Notes: generated by a model not told the origin, from the letters alone. Positions 26,329 through 35,053 are shown, numbered from the stretch's first letter. The stretch is DNA of 40,627 nt from JBLNDG01 sp050261415 (GCA_050261415.1 JBLNDG010000261.1:1-40627); one strand, 5' to 3'. Program-made: numbers and translations.

Positions 26329-26898
26329 CTACGCTGCGTTTCTTTGCTTTTCCAAAGCATGGGCACCCTTGAGGAATCTGCTGAGAGGCTTGTAAACCAC
26401 CAATACGATAATGGAATTAATCAAAGACTTAATAATGTTAAAAGGAAGTATTGCTGTCGGAAGCATAGCTACAACAGCGTTATACGGTACTCCATAGAAC
26501 TTAACCGTAAAAAACAAATTTGACGGTATCATTACCAGGGTCATGCATATTGCGCCTGCAGCCAAGCCCGCAAAAGCGCCTTTAATGGTATGGAATCTTT
26601 TATATATGCTGCCTGCTACAACAACCAAAGTTCCTGTTGCGATTACATGCATTAAAAGTCCTACCCAGCCTGATGCGGCACTAACTGTGAATGCCTGTAT
26701 GGTTGAGACAAGAATTGTCATCAAAAGCCCTGTAAGAGGACCGTACATAAAGGCTCCAATCAGCATCGGAACATCACCCGGTTCATATTCCAGGAATGGT
26801 GCTGATGGTATGATAGGGAACTTGACAAACATTACAAGCACTATAGAAAGTGCTGAAAGTACAGCAATCCTTACCAGTTTATTAGTTTTGTTTTCCAT
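26329..26898 (-). CDS. ribU: ECF transporter substrate-binding subunit, probably riboflavin (RibU)
   Basis: This 189-residue membrane protein has about six helices and the pattern of ECF-type S components: an N-terminal KLVRIAVLSALSIVLVM, the loop FLEYEPGDVPMLIGAFMYGP and a C-terminal helix ending in KPLSRFL. The loop EYEPGDVP resembles RibU. The assignment is backed by an FMN riboswitch in its leader. It would bind riboflavin and share the energy-coupling module EcfAA'T encoded elsewhere. The ATG at 26898 has GGAGG eight bases upstream. The gene is alone, and converges with the decayed ABC cassette. Confidence 0.9.
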   Translation of the reverse strand: MENKTNKLVRIAVLSALSIVLVMFVKFPIIPSAPFLEYEPGDVPMLIGAFMYGPLTGLLMTILVSTIQAFTVSAASGWVGLLMHVIATGTLVVVAGSIYKRFHTIKGAFAGLAAGAICMTLVMIPSNLFFTVKFYGVPYNAVVAMLPTAILPFNIIKSLINSIIVLVVYKPLSRFLKGAHALEKQRNAA

Positions 26899-26922
26899 GA
26901 TATTACCTCCAAAAATATGAAA

Positions 26923-26947
26923 TTCCCTGAAATATAATCTCAGGGAA
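26923..26947 (-). promoter_or_regulatory. expression-platform hairpin of the FMN riboswitch
   Basis: On the minus strand, TTCCCTGA and TCAGGGAA form an 8 bp stem with a 9-base loop just after the aptamer, followed by TTTCATATTTTT and the ribosome site of ribU. The T tract is broken, so it could be a weak terminator or act on translation. Confidence 0.55.
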
Positions 26948-26969
26948 CATCGCTCAACTCAAAAACACA

Positions 26970-27090
26970 TCTTCTTCCATCCAGACTTTACTGTCGGCCC
27001 CGGAATCTAACCGGGTCTGCTTTCGCTCGCGGGCTAGCAGTTTACTCACTGCATTACCGCCGATCGGGAATTTCACCCTGCCCTGAAGAT
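26970..27090 (-). promoter_or_regulatory. FMN riboswitch (RFN element)
   Basis: The minus strand carries the conserved RFN blocks in order: TTCAGGGCAGGGTGAAATTC, CCGATCGGCGGTAATG, AGCCCGCGAGC, GATTCCGGGGCCGACAGTAA and AGTCTGGATGGAAGAAGA. It lies between a promoter and ribU and should turn the gene off when FMN is plentiful. Confidence 0.96.
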
Positions 27091-27110
27091 TATATTCAGT
27101 TTATGTTCAA

Positions 27111-27139
27111 ATTTTAACTCCAAATTTGAACAAAGTCAA
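27111..27139 (-). promoter_or_regulatory. sigma-A promoter for the riboswitch-ribU transcript
   Basis: On the minus strand TTGACT (27139-27134), a 17-base spacer and TAAAAT (27116-27111) lie just upstream of the RFN element. A perfect inverted repeat TTCAAATTT/AAATTTGAA (27106-27114 and 27122-27130) covers the -10 and spacer and may be an operator or chance in AT-rich DNA. Confidence 0.7.
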
Positions 27140-27338
27140 TATGAGACAAGCCTTTAAACCAAAAAATTATTTTTATTAGCAAGCTGTAATTTCGGCATAT
27201 GAGACTGCAGTAACGGAAGTATGTGTAAAAAAATTATAAAATAGATGCTTTTGCCGGCTATTATGATTGTAATACCTGCTGCATACGGTATATTATATAA
27301 TTAGTTGCAAAAGTTACATAAAAGAAGGAGGATGAAAA
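27140..27338 (+). other. intergenic region before the aldolase gene
   Basis: AT-rich stretch between divergent transcription units. A plus-strand promoter for the aldolase gene must lie here, but I see no convincing -35/-10 pair. No gene is seen. Confidence 0.35.
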
Positions 27339-28235
27339 ATGAAAAATCTGAAGCTTAGTGGAGTAATACCTCCAATGATTACGACCTTCAAAGAAAATGG
27401 TGATGTTGATTATGAAATGTTTATACGGAACATTGACAGGTGGAATCAGGATGATGTAAGCGGCTATCTTGTTCTAGGATCCAACAGTGAGACAGTGTAT
27501 CTGACAGAAGATGAGAAGCTTAAGCTGATTGAAGCAACGGTAAAAAATGTAAAGAAAGACAGAATCATAATTGCAGGTACAGGTATGGAATCCACCAGAG
27601 AGACGATTAATCTTACCAACAAGGCGGCAAAGCTGGGCGTGAATGCTGCTTTGATTCTGACTCCTTTTTATTATGGCGGGAAAATGAATGATGAGGCTTT
27701 GGTAAATTACTTTACCGAAGTCGCGGACAATGTAACCATACCAATAATGATATATAATGTCACCAAGTTTACACATATAAACATATCTCCGGAGGCAGTG
27801 AAGGTATTAAGCAGACATCCAAATATTGCAGGTATGAAGGACAGCTCCGGGGATATACCTCAACTGGTCAGGTTCAAAAGTGTAATACCAGCAGATTTCA
27901 ACTTGCTTGTCGGTACAGCTTCAGCCTGGTATCCGGCTCTTACCCTGGGGGTTAAGGCTGGAATACTTGCCCTTTCAAACTGTGCTCCTAATGAATGTGC
28001 AAAAGTGCAAAAGTTATTCGAAGCAGGCAGGCATGAAGAGGCTAGGGATGAGTATTTAAGGATGTTTCCGGTGAATGCAGCGGTAACCAATACCTTTGGC
28101 GTCGCTGGACTGAAATATGCTTGCTCTCTGCTGGGGTATGAGGGAGGCTTTGTGAGAAAACCGCTGCTTGAAATGAAGGATAGTGAGAAGAACAAAATAA
28201 GGGAGATTCTTTCGGAAGCTGGCCTTATAAGTTAA
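27339..28235 (+). CDS. DapA-like aldolase (dihydrodipicolinate synthase family)
   Basis: This 298-residue protein is a class I aldolase of the DHDPS/N-acetylneuraminate lyase superfamily, a TIM barrel forming a Schiff base with a keto acid. Lys 167 in IAGMKDSSGD is the Schiff-base residue and Tyr 139 in IYNVTKF lies 28 residues before it, the usual spacing. Glu-Thr of GSNSETVYLT replaces the usual GTTGE-type loop, and the NVTKFT segment lacks the Arg that binds the aspartate semialdehyde carboxylate in true DapA. So another keto-acid aldolase is more likely than lysine synthesis. A perfect AAGGAGGATG precedes the ATG. It precedes an MFS transporter gene, which might carry a related substrate. 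Confidence 0.82.
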   Translation: MKNLKLSGVIPPMITTFKENGDVDYEMFIRNIDRWNQDDVSGYLVLGSNSETVYLTEDEKLKLIEATVKNVKKDRIIIAGTGMESTRETINLTNKAAKLGVNAALILTPFYYGGKMNDEALVNYFTEVADNVTIPIMIYNVTKFTHINISPEAVKVLSRHPNIAGMKDSSGDIPQLVRFKSVIPADFNLLVGTASAWYPALTLGVKAGILALSNCAPNECAKVQKLFEAGRHEEARDEYLRMFPVNAAVTNTFGVAGLKYACSLLGYEGGFVRKPLLEMKDSEKNKIREILSEAGLIS

Positions 28236-28273
28236 AGTATCGATGTATTTGCAAGCGCCTGAACTTTAAATGT

Positions 28274-28322
28274 AAAACTCTATATTTGCAGCATTTCATT
28301 TATTGCAAATATTGCGAGTTTT
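28274..28322 (+). terminator. long hairpin between the aldolase and MFS genes
   Basis: AAAACTC/GAGTTTT (28274-28280 with 28316-28322) encloses ATATTTGCA/TGCAAATAT (28282-28290 with 28304-28312). The right arm ends in TTTT only, so it may be a partial terminator that lets some transcription reach the MFS gene. Confidence 0.55.
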
Positions 28323-28341
28323 ATCACTAGGGGGATAAATT

Positions 28342-29583
28342 GTGGGGTTAATTAAAAAACCGAATATATACACTGGACTGCCAGGATCGATATATGTGTT
28401 TTTCGTTATCAGAGTAATAAATGCTATGGGTAACTTTGTTTATCCGTTCCTGACTTTCTTTCTTACGGAGCGGGTGGGACTCAGCGCGGAGGCTGCCGGG
28501 GCGTATTTCATGGCAAGTGCAGTATTCCAGATGTTGGGCTCCATTGCAGGAGGAAAGCTCACGGACCATTTCGGCAGGAAAAAATTGTTGTTGGTCTTCC
28601 AGGGGATAGCAGCACTATGTTTTTTACCCTGCCCTTTCCTCGGTAATTCCATTTTAATACCGGTATTTCTTATAATGTCGGGTATGTTTGCAGGAGCAGC
28701 ACAGCCTGTCAATACGGCGATGGTTACGGATCTGACGAATGTACGCAATAGGAAACAAGCATTTTCACTGCTTTACATGGGTACAAACATAGGATTTTCA
28801 ATAGGCCCGATGATGGCGGGTTTTCTGTACAAGAACCATACAAACTGGATTTTCTACGGAAATGCTTTCGCAATCCTTATATCCTTGGTTCTGATACTAA
28901 TGTTTATAAAGGAGACCATGCCTGATATAGAAAAGGAACCTGAGGAAACTGAAGAAAATGATGAAGCACCGGAAGAGGGGAGCGTTTTCACAGCGCTTAG
29001 GAAGCGGCCTGTGCTTATGCTCTTTACAATAGGAAAGTTTATAAACCAGCTGGTGTATTCTTGCATAGGTTTTGCAATACCTTTGCAGCTCAAGGAATTG
29101 TTCGGAGGTGCCATAGGCCCGAGATACTTCGGGATAATAATGTCCTTTACAGGGCTGGTGGTCATAGCTTGTACCGTTCCTGCCACTAAGCTTACAATGA
29201 AGCTTAAGCCGCTTATCAGTATGTCTATGGCGGGTTTCTTTTATGCCGTAGGCTTTGGTATGATCGGCTTCATAGGCACTTTACCGCTGTTCCTTTTATC
29301 AGCATTTATTTTTACGGTTGGAGAGGTGCTGGAAGCTACCAATGCAGGTGTGTACATTGCCAACCACTCTCCCATAACTCACAGAGGAAGGTTCAATGCA
29401 TTGATAACAATGATAACAACCACAGGCAGCGCCATAGGACCGTATTTTTTCGGAAAGTTTATTTCGTATTTCAACTTGCTCAAATTGTGGATACTATGCT
29501 TTTCACTGACTTTCCTATCGGGTCTTTTTATGCTTTGGCTGAGGTCTTATGAAACAAGGCGGGAAAGAGAAACCGCTATATAA
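28342..29583 (+). CDS. MFS transporter
   Basis: This 413-residue protein has 12 membrane helices in two six-helix halves joined by an acidic cytoplasmic loop (EKEPEETEENDEAPEEGS). The MFS signature GGKLTDHFGRKKLL lies between helices 2 and 3. It most resembles drug or small-molecule exporters, but the substrate is unknown. The start GTG 28342 has GGGGGAT at proper distance. The gene ends 17 bases before the DegV start, so the two may be cotranscribed. Confidence 0.88.
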   Translation: MGLIKKPNIYTGLPGSIYVFFVIRVINAMGNFVYPFLTFFLTERVGLSAEAAGAYFMASAVFQMLGSIAGGKLTDHFGRKKLLLVFQGIAALCFLPCPFLGNSILIPVFLIMSGMFAGAAQPVNTAMVTDLTNVRNRKQAFSLLYMGTNIGFSIGPMMAGFLYKNHTNWIFYGNAFAILISLVLILMFIKETMPDIEKEPEETEENDEAPEEGSVFTALRKRPVLMLFTIGKFINQLVYSCIGFAIPLQLKELFGGAIGPRYFGIIMSFTGLVVIACTVPATKLTMKLKPLISMSMAGFFYAVGFGMIGFIGTLPLFLLSAFIFTVGEVLEATNAGVYIANHSPITHRGRFNALITMITTTGSAIGPYFFGKFISYFNLLKLWILCFSLTFLSGLFMLWLRSYETRRERETAI

Positions 29584-29600
29584 TGATAGAAGGTGGCAAA

Positions 29601-30470
29601 ATGGTAAAAATTATTGTCGACAGCACTTGTGACTTGCCCGATGAACTTATGCGGGAATATGATATTAAATCAATCCCTCTCCGTGTTAGCTTAGGGGATA
29701 AGGAATACCTGGACAAGGTTGAGGTACAGGTTGACCAGGTATACGAGGCTATGAGAAACGGAATTGTACCGAAGACATCCCAACCCAGACCAATTGATAT
29801 CTACAATGTTTTTAAGCAGTATTGCAGCAGCGGTTATGATTTTATTTACCTGTCCTTTTCTTCAAAGCTCTCCGGTACTTATCAGCTGGCTTCAGCAGTT
29901 CTCAAAGAGCTAAAGGAGCAGTTTGGAAACGCTGGAATGAAGATAGTCGATTCTGAAGGCGGTTCTACAGCAACCGGGCTTATTGCGCTGCAGGCTGCAA
30001 AATTGGCTAAGGCAGGCAGAAGCTTTGAAACTGTGGCAGGACAGCTGGGCCAGTTGGTGCAGCATGTGGAGCATATCTTTACGATAGCAGACTTGAGCTG
30101 GCTTATTAAAGGCGGGAGAATAAGCAAAGCAGAGGGGATTATAGGTAATATGCTCAACATTAAGCCTATTCTGCATGTGAACAAAGGAATAATAGAGGTA
30201 ATGCAAAAGGTAAGGGGAAGAAAAAAATCCCTTCAAACTATTGTGGATATTTTGGAAGAAAAGGCAATAAACTTTCCGGAACAGATAATCGGTATAAGTC
30301 ATACTGATGATTTGGAGACAGCACTGGAGCTCGAAAAAATGATAAAGGAGCGGTTGGGTGAAAGGAAGACTATGATAAATAAAATCGGCAGTGTCTTGGG
30401 AAGCCACCTGGGCATAGGCGGAGTGGGCGTATTCTTCTTCAATGAGAGACCTGAGCTTTATATGGAATGA
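29601..30470 (+). CDS. DegV family fatty-acid-binding protein
   Basis: This 289-residue protein belongs to the DegV/FakB family, which binds a fatty acid and hands it to the FakA kinase. The N-terminal IIVDSTCDLP, the PKTSQPRPID segment, the LSFSSKLSGTYQ loop and DLSWLIKGGRISK are characteristic. Length matches (about 280-290). ATG 29601 has AGAAGGTGG before; an in-frame ATG at 29583 overlaps the MFS stop but lies before that site. No FakA-like kinase gene is adjacent. Confidence 0.93.
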   Translation: MVKIIVDSTCDLPDELMREYDIKSIPLRVSLGDKEYLDKVEVQVDQVYEAMRNGIVPKTSQPRPIDIYNVFKQYCSSGYDFIYLSFSSKLSGTYQLASAVLKELKEQFGNAGMKIVDSEGGSTATGLIALQAAKLAKAGRSFETVAGQLGQLVQHVEHIFTIADLSWLIKGGRISKAEGIIGNMLNIKPILHVNKGIIEVMQKVRGRKKSLQTIVDILEEKAINFPEQIIGISHTDDLETALELEKMIKERLGERKTMINKIGSVLGSHLGIGGVGVFFFNERPELYME

Positions 30471-30506
30471 AACGGGAGAAAATATAAATAAATATAATAT
30501 TTGCGT

Positions 30507-30555
30507 AAAAACCATAATTTTGACAAATAATAATTTGTTGAAATTATGGTTTTTT
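30507..30555 (+). terminator. intrinsic terminator after the DegV gene
   Basis: AAAACCATAATTT pairs with AAATTATGGTTTT (30508-30520 with 30541-30553), with ACAAAT/ATTTGT inside, then T residues. Confidence 0.9.
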
Positions 30556-30602
30556 CATATATATTATATAAATAAAATTCTGAAACAACCGGAGGTGATA
30601 CT

Positions 30603-32843
30603 ATTTGCTACTATAGCGGGAAACATAAAACAATCATTACTTTTGCTGTGATACTCCTGGTACAGCTTTATGTGCTTTTTGCAGGCGAAACTGTGGGATT
30701 ATCCGACAATGGTGATTTTGCCAGGGTCATGAAGCCTAATTATATTATGAATAAGATACCTGCTGCTGAGAAAAGGTTTGTTTTTGTGGATGACTATTAT
30801 TTGGAGCCGGAAGGCTCGACGGTTAGTGAAAAGCTCATGAATGCAGCGCTGAAGCTGCGGGATCCGATGTCTTATCCGTCGCTGCAGCTTTTATTCATCA
30901 AGGCAGCTATAACAGTAAACATCGTGGTAAATAAATTAGCCGGCAAAGATCCTTTTATATTCAGTTTGGGCGTACAGGGCGTGCTGTTTTGCATCATGTA
31001 TACGGCAGCATTGGCGCTTCTTCTGGATTCGCTGGAACTGAAAGGAATCTGGCTGGATATGCTGTTTAAAGTTATTGTGATAATAGTGTTCTGCGACATT
31101 GGATATATAGCTTACTTCAATTCTTTTTACGGGGAGGCTCCGCAGCTTATACTGTTTATATTAACAGCTGCGCTTGGGCTGAGGCTTGTCAAATACAACT
31201 TCCCTACATGGAGCATTGTTTTTTTCTGTGCTTCAGTTACAGCATTTGCATGGGTGAAGTTTGCCAATATACCGGTATCGGCTGTTGCGCTTGCTGCAAC
31301 AGCAGTTCCAATGTTCTTGTCAAAAAGGGGCAAGGGCCACAGATGTGTTGTAATTGCTTCCTTATGCCTCTCTTTCTTACTTCTGGGGTACATATGGAGT
31401 ATAGTTCCCAAGTGGATGGATACACACACTAATTATAATGCTGTTTTTTTCGGTATTCTTAGGGATGGAAACGATGCAGGGCAGGCTTTGCGGGATATGG
31501 GGCTTCCCGCTTATATGAAGACGCTTGCAGGAACAAATTATTATGTATCCGGCATAACAGGAATTACGTCAAGTGAAAGGTTCCAAAGGGACTTTTCCCA
31601 TATATCCAAAACTGACATTGCCTTATACTATCTGAAACATCCGGCTGTGTTCCTGAAAGAACTCCGGATTGCAGCAAAGAATAGCGGCTTTATAAGACCG
31701 CCCTATTTATCCAACGGGGGTATCAACAAGACCCGCTTATACTTTGATAATTCTTTTTCCATATGGAGCGAAGCAAGGAAGAAGCTACCCCTTAATACAT
31801 TATGGTTTAATATCGCTGTATACCTTGCCTTTACAGTATGTGCCGGGGCTGCAGTATTGCTTATGCGGAGAAGAAACAGTCACCAAGCCGGTATCTGTAT
31901 GGAGGCAGGCCTTGCTTTATCGCTGCTGCTGGGTACTATTTTCAACCTTTGCATACCTGTTATCAGCAATGGTGAGGCTGATCTTGCAAAGCACATGTTT
32001 GCTTTCGCAGGTTGCATAGACCTAATGCTTGTGCTAATTGCCTATTCCGCTTTATACTCCCTGCAGGGTATTGTCAGAGCCATAAGGCATCCTTCAAAGC
32101 TTGCAGTTTCAGCAGCAGTGGTGATTGCTGTGTTATTTCTATTCTATTCATCTATAAGGCCTATAAAGCCTATCTACACTAACAGTATGCCAGTGGGAGG
32201 GCTTAATGTGCTGAGTTATGTAGAATTAGGGGAATACAATGGTGAAAGTCTGCTCTGGCAGGTAATTCAGCGGGATAAGTACGGTTATACCCTGATTTGC
32301 AGCTCAACAATTGGTACCCATGCATTTTCTATACCGGTCAAGGGTTACAAATATGGAAGCAACCTATGGTCCGTGAGTGATATCAGAACCTGGCTTAACA
32401 ATGAGTTTTATAATACTTTCCTGCCCGAAGAAAAGGAGCTTATACTGGAGTATGAGAATAAATACCTGCTTTCGTGGGGAAATATAAGCCTTAAGAAGGG
32501 CGGAAACAATGAGTTCTATTGGAACCACCTGCCGGAGCTGGCAGACCGGGGCTATGACAACGCTTACTACAGCATTTGCATTGACAGGGTATTCCTTCCT
32601 GATATAAAGGATATCTCCCGGGCTTACCGTATGGGGGCAGATATAAGGAGAGACCGGACATATTGGCTTGAGACGCCGTATTATAACGAAGACAGCATGG
32701 TCAGGGTTGTATTCCGCGACGGATATATATATATGAAGGATGCTTTGCTGGAAGATATAGGAGTAGTTCCTGCAATAAGGATCAAGCTGTCTGAATTCAG
32801 CGGCAGGGGTACTATTGACAGACCCTTTCATTTAAAGAAATGA
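30603..32843 (+). CDS. polytopic membrane protein with a DUF6273-like C-terminal domain
   Basis: This roughly 746-residue protein starts with about ten or eleven membrane helices (to about residue 515) and ends in a soluble domain of about 215 residues. The membrane part has GLSDNGDFARVMKPNY after helix 1 and YFNSFYGEAPQLIL near helix 4, recalling polyprenyl-phosphate-sugar glycosyltransferases or glycan polymerases, but no signature is certain. The tail has the DUF6273 pattern: LGEYNGESLLWQVI, SDIRTWLNNEFYN, YWLETPYY and GVVPAIRIKL. The start is a puzzle: GGAGGTGATA stands seven bases before an in-frame ATT (30603), giving MCYYSGKHK, while the first standard start (GTG 30648) has no ribosome site. 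A GtrA gene follows 25 bases downstream, supporting a surface-glycan role. Confidence 0.7.
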   Translation: MCYYSGKHKTIITFAVILLVQLYVLFAGETVGLSDNGDFARVMKPNYIMNKIPAAEKRFVFVDDYYLEPEGSTVSEKLMNAALKLRDPMSYPSLQLLFIKAAITVNIVVNKLAGKDPFIFSLGVQGVLFCIMYTAALALLLDSLELKGIWLDMLFKVIVIIVFCDIGYIAYFNSFYGEAPQLILFILTAALGLRLVKYNFPTWSIVFFCASVTAFAWVKFANIPVSAVALAATAVPMFLSKRGKGHRCVVIASLCLSFLLLGYIWSIVPKWMDTHTNYNAVFFGILRDGNDAGQALRDMGLPAYMKTLAGTNYYVSGITGITSSERFQRDFSHISKTDIALYYLKHPAVFLKELRIAAKNSGFIRPPYLSNGGINKTRLYFDNSFSIWSEARKKLPLNTLWFNIAVYLAFTVCAGAAVLLMRRRNSHQAGICMEAGLALSLLLGTIFNLCIPVISNGEADLAKHMFAFAGCIDLMLVLIAYSALYSLQGIVRAIRHPSKLAVSAAVVIAVLFLFYSSIRPIKPIYTNSMPVGGLNVLSYVELGEYNGESLLWQVIQRDKYGYTLICSSTIGTHAFSIPVKGYKYGSNLWSVSDIRTWLNNEFYNTFLPEEKELILEYENKYLLSWGNISLKKGGNNEFYWNHLPELADRGYDNAYYSICIDRVFLPDIKDISRAYRMGADIRRDRTYWLETPYYNEDSMVRVVFRDGYIYMKDALLEDIGVVPAIRIKLSEFSGRGTIDRPFHLKK

Positions 32844-32868
32844 ATGATAAAAGGTTTTTAACCTGGAA

Positions 32869-33258
32869 GTGAAAAGCTTGAGGGATCATAGCGTATTAAA
32901 ATTCAGTGCAGTCGGAGTAATAAATACTTTGCTTGATATTACAGTGTTTACGGCGATGGTAAGCATGACGCCGGTACAAGCCTATGCAGCACAGGCGGCT
33001 GGGTATGCGGCAGGAATGCTCAACAGCTTCATGATGAATAAGATATGGACCTTTAGAAAACCGGGTATGGGCAGGTATATTGCCGGCGAAGCCCTCAGGT
33101 TCTTCGCGGTTAATGCGGCTTCCCTGCTTGTTTCTGCCGTATTGATGTGGTTCCTGACTGACACATTAAGAGTGCAGGTCTTTCTGTCAAAAGCGGTCAT
33201 TCTGGCAGTTACGCAGGTAATCAACTATACCGGATACCGTTTTTGGGTGTTTTCATAA
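32869..33258 (+). CDS. GtrA family membrane protein
   Basis: This 129-residue protein has four membrane helices and the GtrA pattern: LKFSAVGVINTLLDITVF, AAQAAGYAAGMLNSFMMNKI, WTFRK and VINYTGYRFWVF. GtrA proteins are thought to help move undecaprenyl-phosphate-linked sugars across the membrane or to assist the partner glycosyltransferase. It lies just after the large membrane protein, and the pair looks like an operon for glycosylating a cell-surface polymer. The start may be GTG 32869 or TTG 32878; GGAAGTG suits the latter better. Confidence 0.9.
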   Translation: MKSLRDHSVLKFSAVGVINTLLDITVFTAMVSMTPVQAYAAQAAGYAAGMLNSFMMNKIWTFRKPGMGRYIAGEALRFFAVNAASLLVSAVLMWFLTDTLRVQVFLSKAVILAVTQVINYTGYRFWVFS

Positions 33259-33284
33259 TGATATGAAAAAAATATGAGAAACTA

Positions 33285-33314
33285 TTGAAAAATACAAAGG
33301 AATAGCGGTATAGT
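33285..33314 (+). promoter_or_regulatory. candidate promoter for the tandem nitrilase gene
   Basis: TTGAAA (33285-33290), an 18-base spacer and TATAGT (33309-33314), 46 bases before the start codon. Confidence 0.5.
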
Positions 33315-33359
33315 TACAGAATATATATAACATTTTAATTTGGCTAAAGAGGTGGTAAT

Positions 33360-34937
33360 GTGAGAGCAGCATGCTTACAACAGATTGCACGGGACGTTAA
33401 GGATTACAGGAAGGCTTGGGAAGACATACTTTTACTAATTGACAAAGCGGCAGAAAATGATATAGATCTGGCAGTACTGCCGGAATGTGCTTACCCGGCA
33501 TATTATTTGGGATATGATATGGACAAGACTTCTGAGGCGATGGGTTTCATGGACAAAGTAATCAGTGATATTTCGGACAAAGCGCGAAAATATGGAATAT
33601 ATGTTGCAGTGGGTGTAGCAGTAAAAAAAGGAAATGAGCTGTATAATGCAGGGATGTTGTTTGACAGGAAAGGTATACTTATAAACAGCTGCGGTAAATC
33701 AAACCTTTGGCATTTTGACCGCAAATGGTTCAGTTGTGGAACCACCTTTGACGTTGTAGAGACAGATATCGGGAAGCTTGGAATGATGATATGCGCTGAT
33801 GGAAGAAACCCTGAAATATCGAGGATTTTGGCACTGAAGGGAGCAGAAATAATTATTGATATGGCTAACCTTACTGCTTCGGGAAGCGATCCTTCAAAGC
33901 TATCCAATCCACAGTTCGAATATATGCTGCCGGCAAGAGCCCTGGAAAATGGTGTATGGCTCATAATGGCAGACAAGGTAGGGGTAGAGGCAGACAGCGT
34001 GCTATATGCAGGCAGAAGCTGCATAATAAGCCCGGAGGGAGAAATTGCAGCGTCAGCATCATCGGACAAAGAGGAGATTATTTTTGCTGATATAGATTTA
34101 CAAATTGATAGGAAACAATTACCTGAAAGAAAACCTGAAGCCTATAAGCTATTGGCTCAAGCCACGGAAGAATTGCCGGTGTATAAGGAAATTACCATGC
34201 CGGCAGTGATACAGAATACTGAAACACAGGCATCTGTAGTACAGTTTAACTACGATACGGAGAAAGTATTTGTGGAAAAGGCTGTCAACTTCCTGAAAGC
34301 TCTTGAGGATCAGGACTGCACATTGATAATGTTCCCCCAGCTTAAAAGAGGAATGGACCTGATGTCCTCTGCAAATAAGGTCAGGGAGGCAATTAAACAC
34401 AAGGATACGATAGTGGCTTTAACAGGCTATAGAAAGGACTCGGGAAATGAATTCAAATCCACAATAATTGCATCAAGGGATAATGTATTTGGTATATATG
34501 ACAAGGTTCATGCGGATGAAAAGGGGGTAATGGAAGGCTCCTGCAACAATGCGGTTATAAAAACTCCTCTATGCAATATAGGAGTAATGCATGACCAGGA
34601 GGGAATAATTCCTGAGGCTGCAAGGTGCCTTATGCTGGGCGGTGCCGATATTATTCTGTGGTCAGATAACAGATACACAGAAAAAGCGGATATTATTTCG
34701 AGGACAAGGGCATCGGAAAACAAGGTCTACCTGGCCAGAACAAGCAGAGTTGACAAAAAAGATACAAGTATGATTGCAGGTCCTGACGGGAGGATTCTGG
34801 CATCCACCTTCAGGGGTATTGACCAGAGTACGGGAACTATGCTTGTGACGGCATTGAGCAAGTCGAAGACCGTTGTTCCCGGTACGAACGTAATATTGGA
34901 TAGAAAACCTCAGATTTATGGACTGCTGGCAAGATAA
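33360..34937 (+). CDS. tandem carbon-nitrogen hydrolase, second half degenerate
   Basis: This 525-residue protein consists of two nitrilase-fold domains in a row (about 1-265 and 275-525), while most relatives have one of about 260-300. The first has the complete catalytic triad: Glu 42 in LPECAYP, Lys 113 in CGKSNLWHF and Cys 145 in MMICADGRNPE. The second keeps Lys 382 (YDKVHADEKG) but has Gln 327 (MFPQLKRG) in place of Glu and His 411 (GVMHDQEG) in place of the Cys, so it should be inactive and may be structural or regulatory. The first half probably hydrolyses an amide or nitrile; the substrate is unknown. Start GTG 33360 has AGAGGTGG upstream. It has its own promoter and terminator. Confidence 0.88.
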   Translation: MRAACLQQIARDVKDYRKAWEDILLLIDKAAENDIDLAVLPECAYPAYYLGYDMDKTSEAMGFMDKVISDISDKARKYGIYVAVGVAVKKGNELYNAGMLFDRKGILINSCGKSNLWHFDRKWFSCGTTFDVVETDIGKLGMMICADGRNPEISRILALKGAEIIIDMANLTASGSDPSKLSNPQFEYMLPARALENGVWLIMADKVGVEADSVLYAGRSCIISPEGEIAASASSDKEEIIFADIDLQIDRKQLPERKPEAYKLLAQATEELPVYKEITMPAVIQNTETQASVVQFNYDTEKVFVEKAVNFLKALEDQDCTLIMFPQLKRGMDLMSSANKVREAIKHKDTIVALTGYRKDSGNEFKSTIIASRDNVFGIYDKVHADEKGVMEGSCNNAVIKTPLCNIGVMHDQEGIIPEAARCLMLGGADIILWSDNRYTEKADIISRTRASENKVYLARTSRVDKKDTSMIAGPDGRILASTFRGIDQSTGTMLVTALSKSKTVVPGTNVILDRKPQIYGLLAR

Positions 34938-34945
34938 TGAGAATA

Positions 34946-34979
34946 GGGGTGCGCTTCTAAATGAAGCGCACCTTTTTTT
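34946..34979 (+). terminator. intrinsic terminator after the nitrilase gene
   Basis: A perfect 10 bp stem GGTGCGCTTC/GAAGCGCACC (34948-34957 with 34963-34972), 5-base loop, then seven T residues. Confidence 0.95.
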
Positions 34980-35053
34980 CTTTATTCATGAACACATTAA
35001 AGGGGCGGGGAATATACTGGTATAGAACTATTTTTTGATTCGAGGTGTTGTCT

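Noticed and set aside
29910..30515. 200-codon open frame opposite the degV gene
   Set aside because: It lies antisense to a certain DegV gene and crosses its terminator; composition is rich in Tyr, His and Leu as expected for an antisense shadow.
34985..35030. Sporulation sigma promoter for the GH18 gene
   Set aside because: TGAACA and AATATACT loosely resemble forespore or mother-cell sigma boxes, but the match is too poor to call.
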